Assembly (NCBI RefSeq): GCF_001884735.1
Contig: NZ_MJAP01000002.1
Coordinates: 248,001-312,000, forward strand
Reading direction: 5' to 3'
Length of the DNA: 64,000 nt
From: Natronohydrobacter thiooxidans
GTDB lineage: Bacteria > Pseudomonadota > Alphaproteobacteria > Rhodobacterales > Rhodobacteraceae
Made by a program: the position numbers and the translations under genes. Shown here piece after piece: positions 36,787 through 46,604 of this stretch (its first letter is position 1; every line of letters begins with the position of its first letter). The notes beneath the pieces were generated by a model. That model was not told the origin of the DNA. It saw only the letters and a list, made by a program, of their open reading frames with translations, and did not search any database.

Positions 36787-37458
36787 ATGAATTTGTCTGT
36801 CGATACTCTCAATGGTGTGACCCTAGTCGGGGGTGGGCGCTATGCAAAAGCCGATCTGGAGCGGGCGCTTTTGCTGGCCCCCGTGCTGGTGGCCGCCGAT
36901 GGCGGGGCCAACGGGCTGTGCGCCGCTGGCAGGGTGCCGGAGCGTGTTATCGGTGATCTGGACTCGCTTGATCCCGCCTTGCGCGACCGGCTGGGGGCGC
37001 GTGTCCTGCATGTTCCCGATCAGGACAGCACGGATTTCGATAAATGCCTGAGCCGGATTTCGGCCCCGGTCATCATTGGTCTGGGCTTCGACGGGGCGCG
37101 GCTGGATCATACTCTGGCGGCGATGACATCGCTGGTCTGGCACGGGCGGGCGCGGGTCGTGCTGCTTTGCGCCGAAGATATCTGCTTTCTCGCCCCGCCA
37201 CGGATCAGCCTTGATCTGGACCCCGGCGCGCGTGTCTCGCTCTTTCCCATGGCGGCGGTCACGGGCCGCTCTGCGGGGTTGCACTGGCCGATAGAGGGCC
37301 TGCATTTTTCTCCGGCAGAGACGATCGGCACATCAAACCATGCGGATCAGGCGCGGGTGGATCTGGAGTTTGACAGGCCCGGTATGCTGGTGCTGCTGGA
37401 GCGCGACTGTCTGGAACAGATCGTCCGGCGACTGCCCGAGGGGCCGGACTGGCTGTGA
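36787..37458 (+). CDS. thiN: Thiamine pyrophosphokinase
   Basis: 223-aa enzyme converting thiamine to TPP with ATP. Motifs: LVAADGGANGLCAAGRVPERVIGDLDSL (split ATP/metal region, near 35-60), DQDSTDFDKCL (near 80) and GARLDHTLAAM. The start MNLSVDTLNG was chosen over an ATG 30 codons upstream with no similarity to the family. It allows salvage of thiamine and complements the riboswitch-controlled thi operon at 25.9 kb. No riboswitch is seen in front of this gene. Confidence 0.88.
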   Translation: MNLSVDTLNGVTLVGGGRYAKADLERALLLAPVLVAADGGANGLCAAGRVPERVIGDLDSLDPALRDRLGARVLHVPDQDSTDFDKCLSRISAPVIIGLGFDGARLDHTLAAMTSLVWHGRARVVLLCAEDICFLAPPRISLDLDPGARVSLFPMAAVTGRSAGLHWPIEGLHFSPAETIGTSNHADQARVDLEFDRPGMLVLLERDCLEQIVRRLPEGPDWL

Positions 37459-37460
37459 GG

Positions 37461-38993
37461 CTATAGCAGCGCGCCCAGCCCGACACCCAGCGCAACAAGC
37501 GCCGCACCAATCATGGCGCCGGTGACAGGGCCGATCAGGCGCGGGGGCGTTGCAGATTTGCCGCCCTGTGCCTGTGCGATCAGCGCCTCTTCGGCAAGGC
37601 GCGGCAGATGTGGTCCGAACCGGGTCAGGATGCGCAGGGTCTGGGCCAGATCGCGCGCGAGTGCTTTGGGGCCGATACTGTCGCGGATGTAATCCCCGAC
37701 CACAGGGCGCGCGGTCTGCCACATGTTGATTTCGGGATGAAGCGAGCGCGCGACCCCTTCGACCACGACCATGGTGCGTTGCAGCAGGATCAGTTCGGTG
37801 CGGGTTTCCATGCCGAAGCGCTCGGTGACTTCGAACAGATAGGCCAGCAGGCGGGCCATCGAGATATGGCGCGCATCCATGCCGAAAATGGGCTCTCCCA
37901 CGGCGCTCAGCGCGCGGGCGAATTCGTCGATATCGCGATCCGCCGGGACATAGCCCATCTCGAAATGGACTTCCGCCACGCGGCGGTAATCCTTCTGGAT
38001 GAACCCATAGAGGATTTCGGCATAGGCGCGGCGGGTCAGCATGTCGATGCGCCCCATGATGCCGAAATCGAAGGCGATGATCTCGCCGGTCGGCGTGACC
38101 TTCATATTGCCCTGATGCATGTCGCCGTGAAACAGCCCGTCGCGCAGCGCATGGCTGAGAAACAGGGTCAGGACGCGGGTGCCCAGTTCCGCGCGGTCCA
38201 GGCCCAGCCGGTCGAGCGCGGCATTGTCGCCCAGTGACACACCCTCGGCCCAATCGAGCGTCATTACCCGGCGCGACGAGAGGTTCCAATGCGGAAGGGG
38301 TACGCGGAATCCGGTATCATCGGTCGTGTTCTTGGCAAACTCGGCGGCAGAGGCGGCTTCTAGGCGCAGGTCCAGTTCGGCTTCGACCACGGATTCGAAA
38401 TGCGCGATCACGTCCAGCGGGCGCAGGCGGCGGGTTTTGGGCAGAAGAATCGCGATCATCCGCGCGGCGAAATAGAAGGCGGAGATATCGGTGCGAAAGG
38501 CGCGTTCGACACCGGGGCGCAGCACCTTGATCGCCACCCGCGCGCCGGTATCGGCCAGACAGGCCGAATGGACCTGCGCGATCGAGGCGGCGGCGACCGG
38601 CTCGGAGATATCGCGGAACAGTTCCGCTACCGGGCGTTCGAGTTCCTCGGCGATGACGTCGAGGGCGACGGCGCGGGGGAAGGGGGGCAACTGGTCCTGC
38701 AGATAGCGCAGCTGATCGGCCAGTTCCTGCCCCACCACATCGGGGCGGGTCGCAAGGGTCTGGCCGAATTTGATATAGGCCGGGCCAAGGGCGGTCAGCG
38801 CGCGGGTCAGGGGTGGCAGGGCCGGATCGCCCCTCAACCCCAGCCATTTGAACGGCCAGCCCAGAATCCGCGCGGCGACGCGCAGGCGGGGCGGCACATT
38901 CATCTTTTCCAGCACCACGGCCATGGCGCCCGTGCGCTCGAATGTGGCGCCGGTGCGGATCAGCCGCCAGAGATTGAAGACGCCCGAGACCAT
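37461..38993 (-). CDS. ubiB: ABC1 kinase-like protein of ubiquinone synthesis
   Basis: 510-aa UbiB protein (ADCK/ABC1 family), needed for coenzyme Q synthesis and associated with the membrane. The signature KxGQ motif appears as YIKFGQTLATRPD (near 70), the ATP-binding Ala-rich loop as AAASIAQVHSA, and the catalytic region as LFHGDMHQGNMKV with DFGIMGRID. The C-terminus carries a hydrophobic segment (VTGAMIGAALVALGVGLGALL). It lies one base after ubiE. Its stop is convergent with thiN. Confidence 0.94.
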   Translation of the reverse strand: MVSGVFNLWRLIRTGATFERTGAMAVVLEKMNVPPRLRVAARILGWPFKWLGLRGDPALPPLTRALTALGPAYIKFGQTLATRPDVVGQELADQLRYLQDQLPPFPRAVALDVIAEELERPVAELFRDISEPVAAASIAQVHSACLADTGARVAIKVLRPGVERAFRTDISAFYFAARMIAILLPKTRRLRPLDVIAHFESVVEAELDLRLEAASAAEFAKNTTDDTGFRVPLPHWNLSSRRVMTLDWAEGVSLGDNAALDRLGLDRAELGTRVLTLFLSHALRDGLFHGDMHQGNMKVTPTGEIIAFDFGIMGRIDMLTRRAYAEILYGFIQKDYRRVAEVHFEMGYVPADRDIDEFARALSAVGEPIFGMDARHISMARLLAYLFEVTERFGMETRTELILLQRTMVVVEGVARSLHPEINMWQTARPVVGDYIRDSIGPKALARDLAQTLRILTRFGPHLPRLAEEALIAQAQGGKSATPPRLIGPVTGAMIGAALVALGVGLGALL

Positions 38994-38994
38994 C

Positions 38995-39747
38995 TCAGAT
39001 CTTCCAGCCCGAATGCAAAGCCGCGATGCCCATCGACAGGTTGCGGTATTTGACCTGCTCGAACCCTGCCGCGCGGATCATTTCGGCGAAGCGGTCCTGA
39101 TCGGGGAAGCGGCGGATCGATTCGACCAGATACTGATAGCTGTCGCGGTCGCCGGTCACGATCTGGCCCATCGCCGGAATCACATTGAAGGAATAGAGAT
39201 CATAGGCTTTCTGCAGCAACTCATTCGGGATCTGGCTGAATTCCAGCACCATCAGGCGCCCGCCGGGACGCAGGACGCGGAACGCCTCTGACAGCGCCTC
39301 CTCGATCCGGGTCACGTTGCGGATGCCGAAGCTGATTGTGTAGACATCGAATGTATTGGCCGCGAAGGGCAGCGCCATCGCATCGCCCACAATCCAGTCA
39401 AGCTGATGGGCCATATTCGCGGCTTCGGCGCGTTGCTGCCCTGCGATCAGCATGGATTCGGTCAGGTCCAGAACCGTGGCCTGCGCGCTCTCGCCCGCGC
39501 GGCCAAGGAAGCGGAAGGCCACATCGCCGGTGCCGCCCGCCACATCCAGCAATTTCTGACCGGGGCGCGGGGCGAGCCAGTCCATCATCGCGTCTTTCCA
39601 GATGCGGTGAATACCCACGGACATCAGGTCATTCATCACATCGTATTTCGAGGCAACCGAGGTGAATACCCCCTGCACCAGACCGGCTTTCTGGTCTTCA
39701 TCCACGGTCTGAAAGCCGAAATGGGTGGTTCTGTCTGTCCCGGTCAT
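38995..39747 (-). CDS. ubiE: Ubiquinone/menaquinone C-methyltransferase
   Basis: 250-aa SAM-dependent methyltransferase of quinone synthesis. SAM motif I is [17 protein letters not shown] (near 68), followed by [17 protein letters not shown] and ISFGIRNV. The ATG at 39747 has GGAG 10 bases upstream; an ATG three codons earlier sits too close to that site. The open frame continues far upstream but overlaps the divergent mutM and is rejected. It forms an operon with ubiB. Confidence 0.94.
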   Translation of the reverse strand: MTGTDRTTHFGFQTVDEDQKAGLVQGVFTSVASKYDVMNDLMSVGIHRIWKDAMMDWLAPRPGQKLLDVAGGTGDVAFRFLGRAGESAQATVLDLTESMLIAGQQRAEAANMAHQLDWIVGDAMALPFAANTFDVYTISFGIRNVTRIEEALSEAFRVLRPGGRLMVLEFSQIPNELLQKAYDLYSFNVIPAMGQIVTGDRDSYQYLVESIRRFPDQDRFAEMIRAAGFEQVKYRNLSMGIAALHSGWKI

Positions 39748-39853
39748 CGCGGCCATGCTCCACGTTCTGCCCCTTGCCGGGGCGCTTTGTGCTTCCTTAT
39801 AGGGTGTTTGGGGGGCGATACAATGCGACCCCGTGACAGTCAGGACCGCGATC

Positions 39854-40717
39854 ATGCCCGAATTGCCCGAAGTCGAAACCGTGCGGCGCGGTCTTGCCCC
39901 CGCGATGGAGGGGCAGGTGATCGCAAGGGCCGAGTTGCGCCGGGGCGATCTGCGCTGGCCGTTTCCGCCGGATATGGCGGCGCGGCTGACCGGGGCGCGC
40001 GTGTCGCAGTTGCGGCGGCGGTCGAAATACATCCTTGCCGATCTGGACCGGGGCGAGAGCCTGATCATTCATCTGGGCATGTCGGGGCGGATAGTGATTT
40101 CGGGGCTGAGCGCGCCGCATGTGCCGGGGCAGTTCCATTTTGACCATCCGGCGATTGAAAAACATGATCATGTGATCTTTCACATGGGGCAGGGCGCGCG
40201 CGTGACGTTCAACGATCCGCGCCGGTTCGGGGCGATGGATCTTTGCGCGACCGACCGGCTGGAGGCGCATCCGCTGCTGGCCAGTATCGGGCCGGAACCG
40301 CTGGGCAACGGCTTTCACGCGGGATATCTGGCCAGCCGTCTGGCAGGTCGAAAAACCCCGATCAAGGCGGCGCTGCTGGATCAGCGAATCGTTGCGGGTC
40401 TGGGCAATATCTATGTCTGCGAGGCGCTTTTCCGGGCAGGCATTCGCCCGGAGCGCCCGGCCGGACGGATCAGCGCCGCGCGGATTTCGACCCTGACCGA
40501 TACGATCCGCGCGACTCTTCTGGAGGCGATCGAGGCAGGGGGGTCTTCGCTGCGCGACTACCGTCAAGCCAATGGCGAGCTTGGGTATTTCCAGCATTCC
40601 TTCCGCGTCTATGGACGCGAGGCCGCGCCCTGTGTGACGCCGGATTGCCGGGATACCGTGCGCCGTATCGTGCAATCCGGGCGCTCGACCTTCTACTGCC
40701 CGTCCTGCCAGAGATGA
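39854..40717 (+). CDS. mutM: Formamidopyrimidine-DNA glycosylase
   Basis: 287-aa Fpg/MutM base-excision glycosylase that removes 8-oxoguanine and ring-opened purines. It starts [14 protein letters not shown], where Pro2 (after Met removal) is the catalytic nucleophile and Glu3 also takes part. The helix-two-turn-helix and the C-terminal zinc finger ([10 protein letters not shown] and YCPSCQ) are complete. Divergent from ubiE. Confidence 0.95.
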   Translation: MPELPEVETVRRGLAPAMEGQVIARAELRRGDLRWPFPPDMAARLTGARVSQLRRRSKYILADLDRGESLIIHLGMSGRIVISGLSAPHVPGQFHFDHPAIEKHDHVIFHMGQGARVTFNDPRRFGAMDLCATDRLEAHPLLASIGPEPLGNGFHAGYLASRLAGRKTPIKAALLDQRIVAGLGNIYVCEALFRAGIRPERPAGRISAARISTLTDTIRATLLEAIEAGGSSLRDYRQANGELGYFQHSFRVYGREAAPCVTPDCRDTVRRIVQSGRSTFYCPSCQR

Positions 40718-40781
40718 CTTGAACCCATGCGCCAAGCTGTTATGCCAAGGGGCCTGACAGCCACAACCAAGGTGCCGCCAC

Positions 40782-41558
40782 ATGGCCTATGAAACGCTGA
40801 TCGTCGATATCGAGAATCATGTCGCACTGATCCGCCTCAACCGCCCCGATGCCCTCAACGCGCTCAACAGCACCCTTCTGGGTGAGTTGGTCGAGGCCCT
40901 GAGCGCCGCCGACAAGAATGACAAGGTGCGCTGCATCGTCATCACCGGGTCTGACAAGGCTTTCGCCGCTGGCGCCGATATAAAGGAAATGTCCGAGAAG
41001 GGCTTTGTGGACATGTTCGAGCAGGACATGTTCGGACCCGAGACCGAGGCATTCCTGCGTATCCGCAAGCCGATCATTGCCGCTGTGGCAGGCTATGCGC
41101 TGGGCGGAGGCTGCGAGCTGGCGATGATGTGCGACTTCATCATCGCCGCCGATACGGCCAAGTTCGGCCAGCCCGAGATCAACCTTGGTGTCGTGGCGGG
41201 AATCGGGGGGACGCAGCGCCTGACGCGCTTTGTGGGCAAGTCAAAGGCGATGGACATGCATCTGACAGGCCGGTTCATGGATGCCGAGGAAGCCGAGCGC
41301 TCGGGGCTGGTCAGCCGGGTCGTGCCCGCCAAGAAACTGATGGAAGAGGCGATGGCCGCAGCGGCCAAGATCGCCGAGAAATCGCAGATCACGGTCAAGG
41401 TGGTCAAGGAAGCCGTCAATCGCAGCTATGAGACCACGCTGCGCGAAGGGTTGCTCTTCGAGCGGCGGGTATTCCACAGCCTGTTCGGCACTGACGATCA
41501 GAAAGAGGGCATGTCGGCCTTTCTGGAAAAGCGCCAGCCGCAATTCCGCGACAGCTGA
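40782..41558 (+). CDS. Enoyl-CoA hydratase
   Basis: 258-aa crotonase-family enzyme, hydrating enoyl-CoA in fatty-acid or related degradation. The oxyanion-hole segments AAGADIKEM (near 66) and [18 protein letters not shown] (near 103-120) and both catalytic glutamates of the crotonase fold (E in GGGCELA and in GQPEINLG) are present. Monocistronic in appearance, 65 bases after mutM. Confidence 0.92.
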   Translation: MAYETLIVDIENHVALIRLNRPDALNALNSTLLGELVEALSAADKNDKVRCIVITGSDKAFAAGADIKEMSEKGFVDMFEQDMFGPETEAFLRIRKPIIAAVAGYALGGGCELAMMCDFIIAADTAKFGQPEINLGVVAGIGGTQRLTRFVGKSKAMDMHLTGRFMDAEEAERSGLVSRVVPAKKLMEEAMAAAAKIAEKSQITVKVVKEAVNRSYETTLREGLLFERRVFHSLFGTDDQKEGMSAFLEKRQPQFRDS

Positions 41559-41713
41559 TCTGCGATTCGCGCTTTTCTTTCGCCTGTATCTGGCGTATGT
41601 GCAGCGCCACATGCGCGTGGGCCCGCTAAAGGCATGAGTCGGAACTGGTCGGTCAGACCAGTCGCGGGGCCGTTGTGCGACAGTTTTGAAACGGAACCGA
41701 AAGACGAGAACCC

Positions 41714-41983
41714 ATGGCAAATACGCCCCAGTCGAAGAAACGCGCGCGTCAGATCGAGCGCCGCACCGAAGTCAACAAAGCACGCCGCTCGCGTATCCGC
41801 ACCTTCCTGCGCAAGGTCGAGGAAGCGCTCGCATCGGGCAATGCAGATGACGCAAAGGAAGCCCTGCGTCAGGCGCAGCCGGAACTGGCGCGCGGTGTGA
41901 CCAAGGGTGTGCTGCACAAGAACACTGTTGCCCGGAAGATGTCGCGCCTCTCGTCGCGCGTCAAGGCATTGAGCGCGCAGTAA
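41714..41983 (+). CDS. rpsT: 30S ribosomal protein S20
   Basis: 89-aa very basic protein starting [20 protein letters not shown], typical of S20, which binds 16S rRNA in the small subunit. Followed by a strong terminator at 42007-42031. Its position upstream of dnaA is conserved in Rhodobacterales. Confidence 0.97.
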   Translation: MANTPQSKKRARQIERRTEVNKARRSRIRTFLRKVEEALASGNADDAKEALRQAQPELARGVTKGVLHKNTVARKMSRLSSRVKALSAQ

Positions 41984-42006
41984 TTTTTCGCATGATATGC
42001 GGAATA

Positions 42007-42031
42007 AAGGGTGCCTTCGGGCACCTTTTTT
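42007..42031 (+). terminator. rpsT terminator
   Basis: GGTGCC-TTCG-GGCACC hairpin with a UUCG tetraloop, extended by AA/TT pairs, and a run of six T. Confidence 0.92.
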
Positions 42032-42420
42032 CATGCCTGCTCAAGATGCAGATTTGCCGCATCGATCCGATTCTTTGTCACCGGAGTGACAGTCAAGTCT
42101 GTTGTTCGGTTGCGGTTATTCTGTGTCGGTTGGTAATGTCACTCAGCGACTCGGGAAGGCCTTGGGGGGACTGAACAGTGGCTATCTGGTCCATGCGGCC
42201 AGATATCGTCGTCTGCGATACGACAATGTGATCTTGGGTGCTGGGTGCGGTGAAGAGCGTCGGGGCATGACACTACTGTAAGAACATTCTGATCCCTGTT
42301 GCGGGCGATCAGCCATGTCTTGGACAAGTATGTCTGCAGGCGCCGTTGTCCGATTCGGCGCTGCCAAAAAACGTTTCGATGCGCTTTGCGTGGAACGAAG
42401 AAAACAGGCTGGGGTGCGAA
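42032..42420. other. rpsT-dnaA intergenic region
   Basis: About 390 bases without a gene if dnaA starts at 42421. It is less GC-rich than its surroundings and must hold the dnaA promoter, but no convincing cluster of DnaA boxes (TTATCCACA-like) or AT-rich unwinding element was found by eye, so it does not look like a classical oriC. Confidence 0.5.
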
Positions 42421-43758
42421 GTGACAGATAGCTGGGCAGGGATATCGAATGAATTGCGGCGGGAAGTCGGGGAGAGCAATCACAAGAGCTGGATAGAACC
42501 ACTTGAATGCCTTGCGATCAAGGAAGGGGTTGCGCATTTCCGGGCGCCGTCGCGTTTTGTGGGTGATTGGGTCAAGCGCAACTATCACGATCAGATCCTG
42601 ACCCTGATCCGCAATTCCGGCACCGATGTCACACGGCTTGATTTCGTGGTCAGCGGCGCAGTTGCCGCGCGGCCAAAGGCCGAGGCCGCGCGCGCGCCCG
42701 TATCCGGCGATGACGTGCTGCAAGGCACCGTCCTGGACCCCAAGCTGAATTTCGACAATTTCGTTGTCGGCAAGCCGAATGAACTGGCCCATGCTGCCGC
42801 GCGACGTGTCGCCGAAGGCGGGGCGGTGACCTTCAATCCGCTTTTCCTCTATGGTGGCGTGGGCTTGGGCAAGACCCATCTGATGCAGGCGATTGCCTGG
42901 GAACTGACCGAGAAGCGCCCCGATCTGCAGGTGCTGTATCTGTCCGCAGAGAAATTCATGTATCGCTTCGTGCAGGCGCTGCGGGACCGCGAGATCATGG
43001 ATTTCAAGAATATCTTCCGCTCGGTGGATGTCCTGATGGTCGATGATGTGCAGTTCATCGCAGGCAAGGACAGCACGCAGGAAGAATTCTTCCACACCTT
43101 CAACGCGCTGGTGGATCAGAACAAGCAGATCGTGATCTCTGCCGATCGCGCGCCCGGTGAGATCAAGGATCTGGAAGCACGGATCTCGTCGCGGATGCAA
43201 TGCGGTCTGGTCGTGGACCTGCACCCGACGAATTACGAATTGCGCCTGGGCATCCTGCAGCGCAAGGCCGCGCATTTTGCCCAATCCTATGGCAGCGTGA
43301 CCATCAGCGACGGGATCTTCGAGTTTCTGGCGCATCGCATCAGCAACAATGTGCGCGTGCTTGAGGGGGCGCTGCAGCGTCTTTTCGCGTTTTCCAGCCT
43401 GATCGGGCAGGAAATCACCATGGATATGGTGCAGGATTGCCTGTCCGATATCCTGCGCACCTCGGAGCGGCGGGTGACGGTCGAGGAGATCCAGCGCAAG
43501 GTGGCGGAGCATTTCAATATTCGCCTATCCGACATGCTGGGGCCGAAGCGCACCCGCACCATCGCGCGCCCGCGCCAGATCGCGATGTATCTGTCGAAGG
43601 AACTGACCTCGCGGTCGCTGCCGGAAATCGGGCGTCGGTTTGGCGGGCGCGACCACACCACGATCCTGCATGGCGTGCGCAAGGTCGAGGAAATGCGCGC
43701 GGCGGACAGCCAGCTGAACGAAGATATCGAACTGCTGCGCAGGCTTCTGGAAAACTGA
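42421..43758 (+). CDS. dnaA: Chromosomal replication initiator protein DnaA
   Basis: 445-aa AAA+ initiator. Domain I opens VTDSWAGISNELRREVGESN, Walker A GGVGLGKTH is near residue 143, Walker B LMVDDVQF near 205, and the C-terminal domain IV helix-turn-helix includes FGGRDHTTILHGVRKVEEM. The GTG at 42421 was chosen because it begins the conserved domain I; an in-frame ATG at 42346 would add 25 non-conserved residues. It leads the dnaA-dnaN-recF replication group. Confidence 0.93.
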   Translation: MTDSWAGISNELRREVGESNHKSWIEPLECLAIKEGVAHFRAPSRFVGDWVKRNYHDQILTLIRNSGTDVTRLDFVVSGAVAARPKAEAARAPVSGDDVLQGTVLDPKLNFDNFVVGKPNELAHAAARRVAEGGAVTFNPLFLYGGVGLGKTHLMQAIAWELTEKRPDLQVLYLSAEKFMYRFVQALRDREIMDFKNIFRSVDVLMVDDVQFIAGKDSTQEEFFHTFNALVDQNKQIVISADRAPGEIKDLEARISSRMQCGLVVDLHPTNYELRLGILQRKAAHFAQSYGSVTISDGIFEFLAHRISNNVRVLEGALQRLFAFSSLIGQEITMDMVQDCLSDILRTSERRVTVEEIQRKVAEHFNIRLSDMLGPKRTRTIARPRQIAMYLSKELTSRSLPEIGRRFGGRDHTTILHGVRKVEEMRAADSQLNEDIELLRRLLEN

Positions 43759-43866
43759 TGCTGCACGCGACATTGTGAGATTCCCTCTTGTCGCCAGTGC
43801 AAAATTGACTAGGCTCGCGGTCCCCGATGGGGCCGTAGCGGCCTGTCAGACAATAGGACTTATGAC

Positions 43867-44985
43867 ATGAAGATCAGCATTGAACGGGCCGTTTTGCTCA
43901 AGGCCGTGTCACAGGCTCAATCTGTTGTCGAGCGTCGCAACACGATCCCGATCCTTGCGAATGTCCTGATCGAGGCTGATGAGGGCAATGTCCGGCTGCG
44001 CGCGACCGATCTGGATATCGAGGTGGTGGATCGCGCGCCCGCGATGGTGGAAAACGCTGGCGCCACGACAGTCTCTGCGGTGTTGCTGCATGAGATTATC
44101 CGCAAGCTGCCGGATGGCGCGCTGGTCGAACTGATCAATGACCCGCGCACCGGGCGGTTGCAGGTCTCTGCCGGGCGGTCGGTGTTTTCGCTGGCGACCT
44201 TGCCGAAAGAGGATTTCCCGGTGATGGCGTCGAGCGAGTACAGCGCCAATTTCTCGGCCCCGGCAAAGGTGCTGCGCCGCCTGTTCGACAAGGCGAAATT
44301 CGCGATTTCGACCGAAGAGACGCGCTATTATCTGAACGGCGTCTATATGCATGTGGCCGAGGGCGAGGGGGGGCGGGTTCTGCGCTGCGTTGCGACCGAC
44401 GGGCACCGGCTGGCCCGGATTGATGCGGCCTTGCCTGAAGGGGCCGAGTCCATGGCCGGTGTGATCGTCCCGCGCAAGACGGTGGGCGAGTTGCGCAAGC
44501 TGCTGGAAGAGGATGACATGGAAATCGCGGTGTCCGTGTCGGAAACCAAGGTACGTTTTGCGACGCCGGATATCACCCTGACCTCGAAAGTGATTGACGG
44601 GACTTTCCCCGATTACACCCGCGTCATTCCCACCCAGAATGCCAAGCGGCTGGAAGTGGATGCCGCCGAATTTGCCAAGGCCGTGGACCGTGTGGCAACG
44701 GTCTCGTCGGAGCGCTCGCGCGCGGTGAAGCTTGCGCTGGAAGATGACAAGCTGGTGCTTTCCGTCAACGCGCCCGATTCCGGCGCGGCCGAGGAAGAAC
44801 TGATCGTGGCCTATGGCGATGAGCGGCTGGAGATCGGCTTCAACGCGAAATACCTGCTGGAAATCGCCAGCCAGGTGGATCGCGAGAATGCGGTCTTCAT
44901 GTTCAACTCTTCCGGTGATCCGACCCTGATGCGGGAAGGCAATGATACCAGCGCGGTTTATGTGGTGATGCCGATGCGGGTGTAA
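43867..44985 (+). CDS. dnaN: DNA polymerase III beta subunit (sliding clamp)
   Basis: 372-aa beta clamp, which encircles DNA and tethers polymerase III and other clamp-binding proteins. It begins MKISIERAVLLKAVSQAQSV, and three repeated clamp folds of about 120 residues each are present, ending in VYVVMPMRV. It follows dnaA by 108 bases. Confidence 0.97.
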   Translation: MKISIERAVLLKAVSQAQSVVERRNTIPILANVLIEADEGNVRLRATDLDIEVVDRAPAMVENAGATTVSAVLLHEIIRKLPDGALVELINDPRTGRLQVSAGRSVFSLATLPKEDFPVMASSEYSANFSAPAKVLRRLFDKAKFAISTEETRYYLNGVYMHVAEGEGGRVLRCVATDGHRLARIDAALPEGAESMAGVIVPRKTVGELRKLLEEDDMEIAVSVSETKVRFATPDITLTSKVIDGTFPDYTRVIPTQNAKRLEVDAAEFAKAVDRVATVSSERSRAVKLALEDDKLVLSVNAPDSGAAEEELIVAYGDERLEIGFNAKYLLEIASQVDRENAVFMFNSSGDPTLMREGNDTSAVYVVMPMRV

Positions 44986-45009
44986 TCCCCGGTCTATGCG
45001 TCGTTTCAG

Positions 45010-45035
45010 AGCCCCGCCCGCGCGCGGGGCTTTTT
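45010..45035 (+). terminator. Terminator between dnaN and recF
   Basis: AGCCCCGC and GCGGGGCT stem with a 6-base loop, followed by five T. It lies 25 bases after the dnaN stop and 41 bases before the recF start, so recF should depend on readthrough or its own promoter. Confidence 0.75.
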
Positions 45036-45075
45036 GTTGCTGGAAGTTTGGCGCGAAACTTTCTACCGCTTGTCC

Positions 45076-46170
45076 ATGCCGGTTCATGTCGCCTCACTCC
45101 TGCTCTCGCATTTCCGCTCGCATCTGCGCATGCGGGCGCAGTTCGACGGGCGGCCTGTGGTGCTGTCGGGCCGCAATGGTGCGGGCAAGACCAATCTTCT
45201 GGAAGCGGTCTCGCTGCTCTCGCCCGGACGCGGGTTGCGCCGCGCGGCGCAGGATGAAATCGCCCGGCGCCCGCAAGCGCTGGGGTGGAAAATCCGCGCC
45301 GAAATGGCCATGCCGGACGGGCCGCGCCTGATCGAGACATGGGCCGAACCCGGACAAAGCCGCATGGTGCGGATTGACGAGAAACTCGCGCCGCAGACCG
45401 CGCTGGGCGAACTTGCCGCGATGCTGTGGCTGACGCCGGCGATGGACCGGCTCTGGCTGGAGGCCCCGGAAGGGCGCAGGCGGTTTCTGGACCGGATCGT
45501 TCTGAGTTTCCGTCCTGATCATGCGGGGCGCACCCTTGCCTATGAGAAAGCCATGCGCGAGCGCAACCGCCTGCTGCGCGAGGGGGTGACGGATTCGGGC
45601 TGGTACGCGGCGCTTGAGGCGCAGATGGCGCAGGCCGGGGCGCAACTGACGGCGAACCGGGCGCATGCGCTCGCGGCGCTGGCCGAGCATGGCGACCCGG
45701 ACGGACCTTTTCCCGAGGCGGAGCTGACGCTGAATTGCGAGGCGCCCGCCGACCCCGATGATCTGGCGACGGCACTGGCCGAGGGGCGACGGCGCGACAT
45801 GGCCGCCGGGCGCAGTCTGACCGGCCCGCACCGCGCCGATCTGGGGGCGATCTGGACGGCAAAAGGCATGCAGGCCGCGCAGTGTTCCACCGGCGAACAG
45901 AAGGCGATGCTGATTTCCATCCTGCTGGCCAATGCGCGCGCGCTGAGCCGGATGCGCGGCGCTCCGCCGATCCTGCTCTTGGATGAAGTGGCGGCGCATC
46001 TTGACGCGGCGCGGCGCGCGGCGCTTTATGACGCGATCTGCGGTCTTGGCGCGCAGGCTTTTCTGACCGGCACCGGGGCTGAACTGTTTTCCGAACTGGG
46101 GGCCCGTGCACAGCATTTCGACGTGACCGAGGTCGAGGGCCTCTCGCAACTGAAGGAGACAACACCATGA
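45076..46170 (+). CDS. recF: DNA replication and repair protein RecF
   Basis: 364-aa SMC-like ATPase that helps RecOR load RecA at gapped DNA. Walker A GRNGAGKTN is near residue 34, the signature-type STGEQKAMLIS near 275 and Walker B PILLLDEVAAHLD near 300. The start MPVHVASLLLSHFRSH was chosen over an ATG 14 codons upstream that falls in the terminator. Its stop overlaps the following VOC gene. Confidence 0.93.
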   Translation: MPVHVASLLLSHFRSHLRMRAQFDGRPVVLSGRNGAGKTNLLEAVSLLSPGRGLRRAAQDEIARRPQALGWKIRAEMAMPDGPRLIETWAEPGQSRMVRIDEKLAPQTALGELAAMLWLTPAMDRLWLEAPEGRRRFLDRIVLSFRPDHAGRTLAYEKAMRERNRLLREGVTDSGWYAALEAQMAQAGAQLTANRAHALAALAEHGDPDGPFPEAELTLNCEAPADPDDLATALAEGRRRDMAAGRSLTGPHRADLGAIWTAKGMQAAQCSTGEQKAMLISILLANARALSRMRGAPPILLLDEVAAHLDAARRAALYDAICGLGAQAFLTGTGAELFSELGARAQHFDVTEVEGLSQLKETTP

Positions 46171-46604
46171 GCCTGCCATGCCAGCGCGTCAGTCTGATCA
46201 CTCTGGGCGTTGCCGATCTGGACCGCGCGCGTCGCTTCTATGCGCAACTGGGCTGGAAGGTCGCCGGGGAAAGCGAAGGCGTTGCCTTCTATCAGATGCA
46301 GGGGCAGGTTCTGGGGCTGTTCGGACTGGCCGATCTGGCCAAGGATCAGGGCCGGGAGGGGGCTGCGCTTGGCACCGGTGCGATGACGCTGGCGCAGAAT
46401 TTCGCGACGCGTGAGGATGTGGATGCGGCTTTTGCCAAGGCGCTGGCCGCCGGGGCCAAGGAACTGAAAGCCCCGGAGGCGGTGTTCTGGGGCGGCTATT
46501 CCGGCTATTACGCCGATTCTGATGGCCATGTCTGGGAACTGGCGCATAATCCGTTCTGGCCGCTTGCCGAAGATGGCAGCCTGACCTTGCCCGAGGCAAC
46601 ATGA
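46167..46604 (+). CDS. VOC-family (glyoxalase-like) protein
   Basis: 145-aa vicinal-oxygen-chelate fold protein with two beta-alpha-beta-beta-beta halves (ITLGVADLDRARRFYAQLGW, then VFWGGYSGYYADSDGHVWEL). Members include glyoxalases and antibiotic-resistance proteins; the substrate is unknown. Its start overlaps the recF stop by 4 bases and its stop overlaps the next gene. Confidence 0.87.
   Translation: MSLPCQRVSLITLGVADLDRARRFYAQLGWKVAGESEGVAFYQMQGQVLGLFGLADLAKDQGREGAALGTGAMTLAQNFATREDVDAAFAKALAAGAKELKAPEAVFWGGYSGYYADSDGHVWELAHNPFWPLAEDGSLTLPEAT

Noticed and set aside
42032..42420. Chromosomal origin (oriC) next to dnaA
   Set aside because: No cluster of DnaA boxes or AT-rich unwinding region seen; adjacency to dnaA alone is not enough in Alphaproteobacteria.
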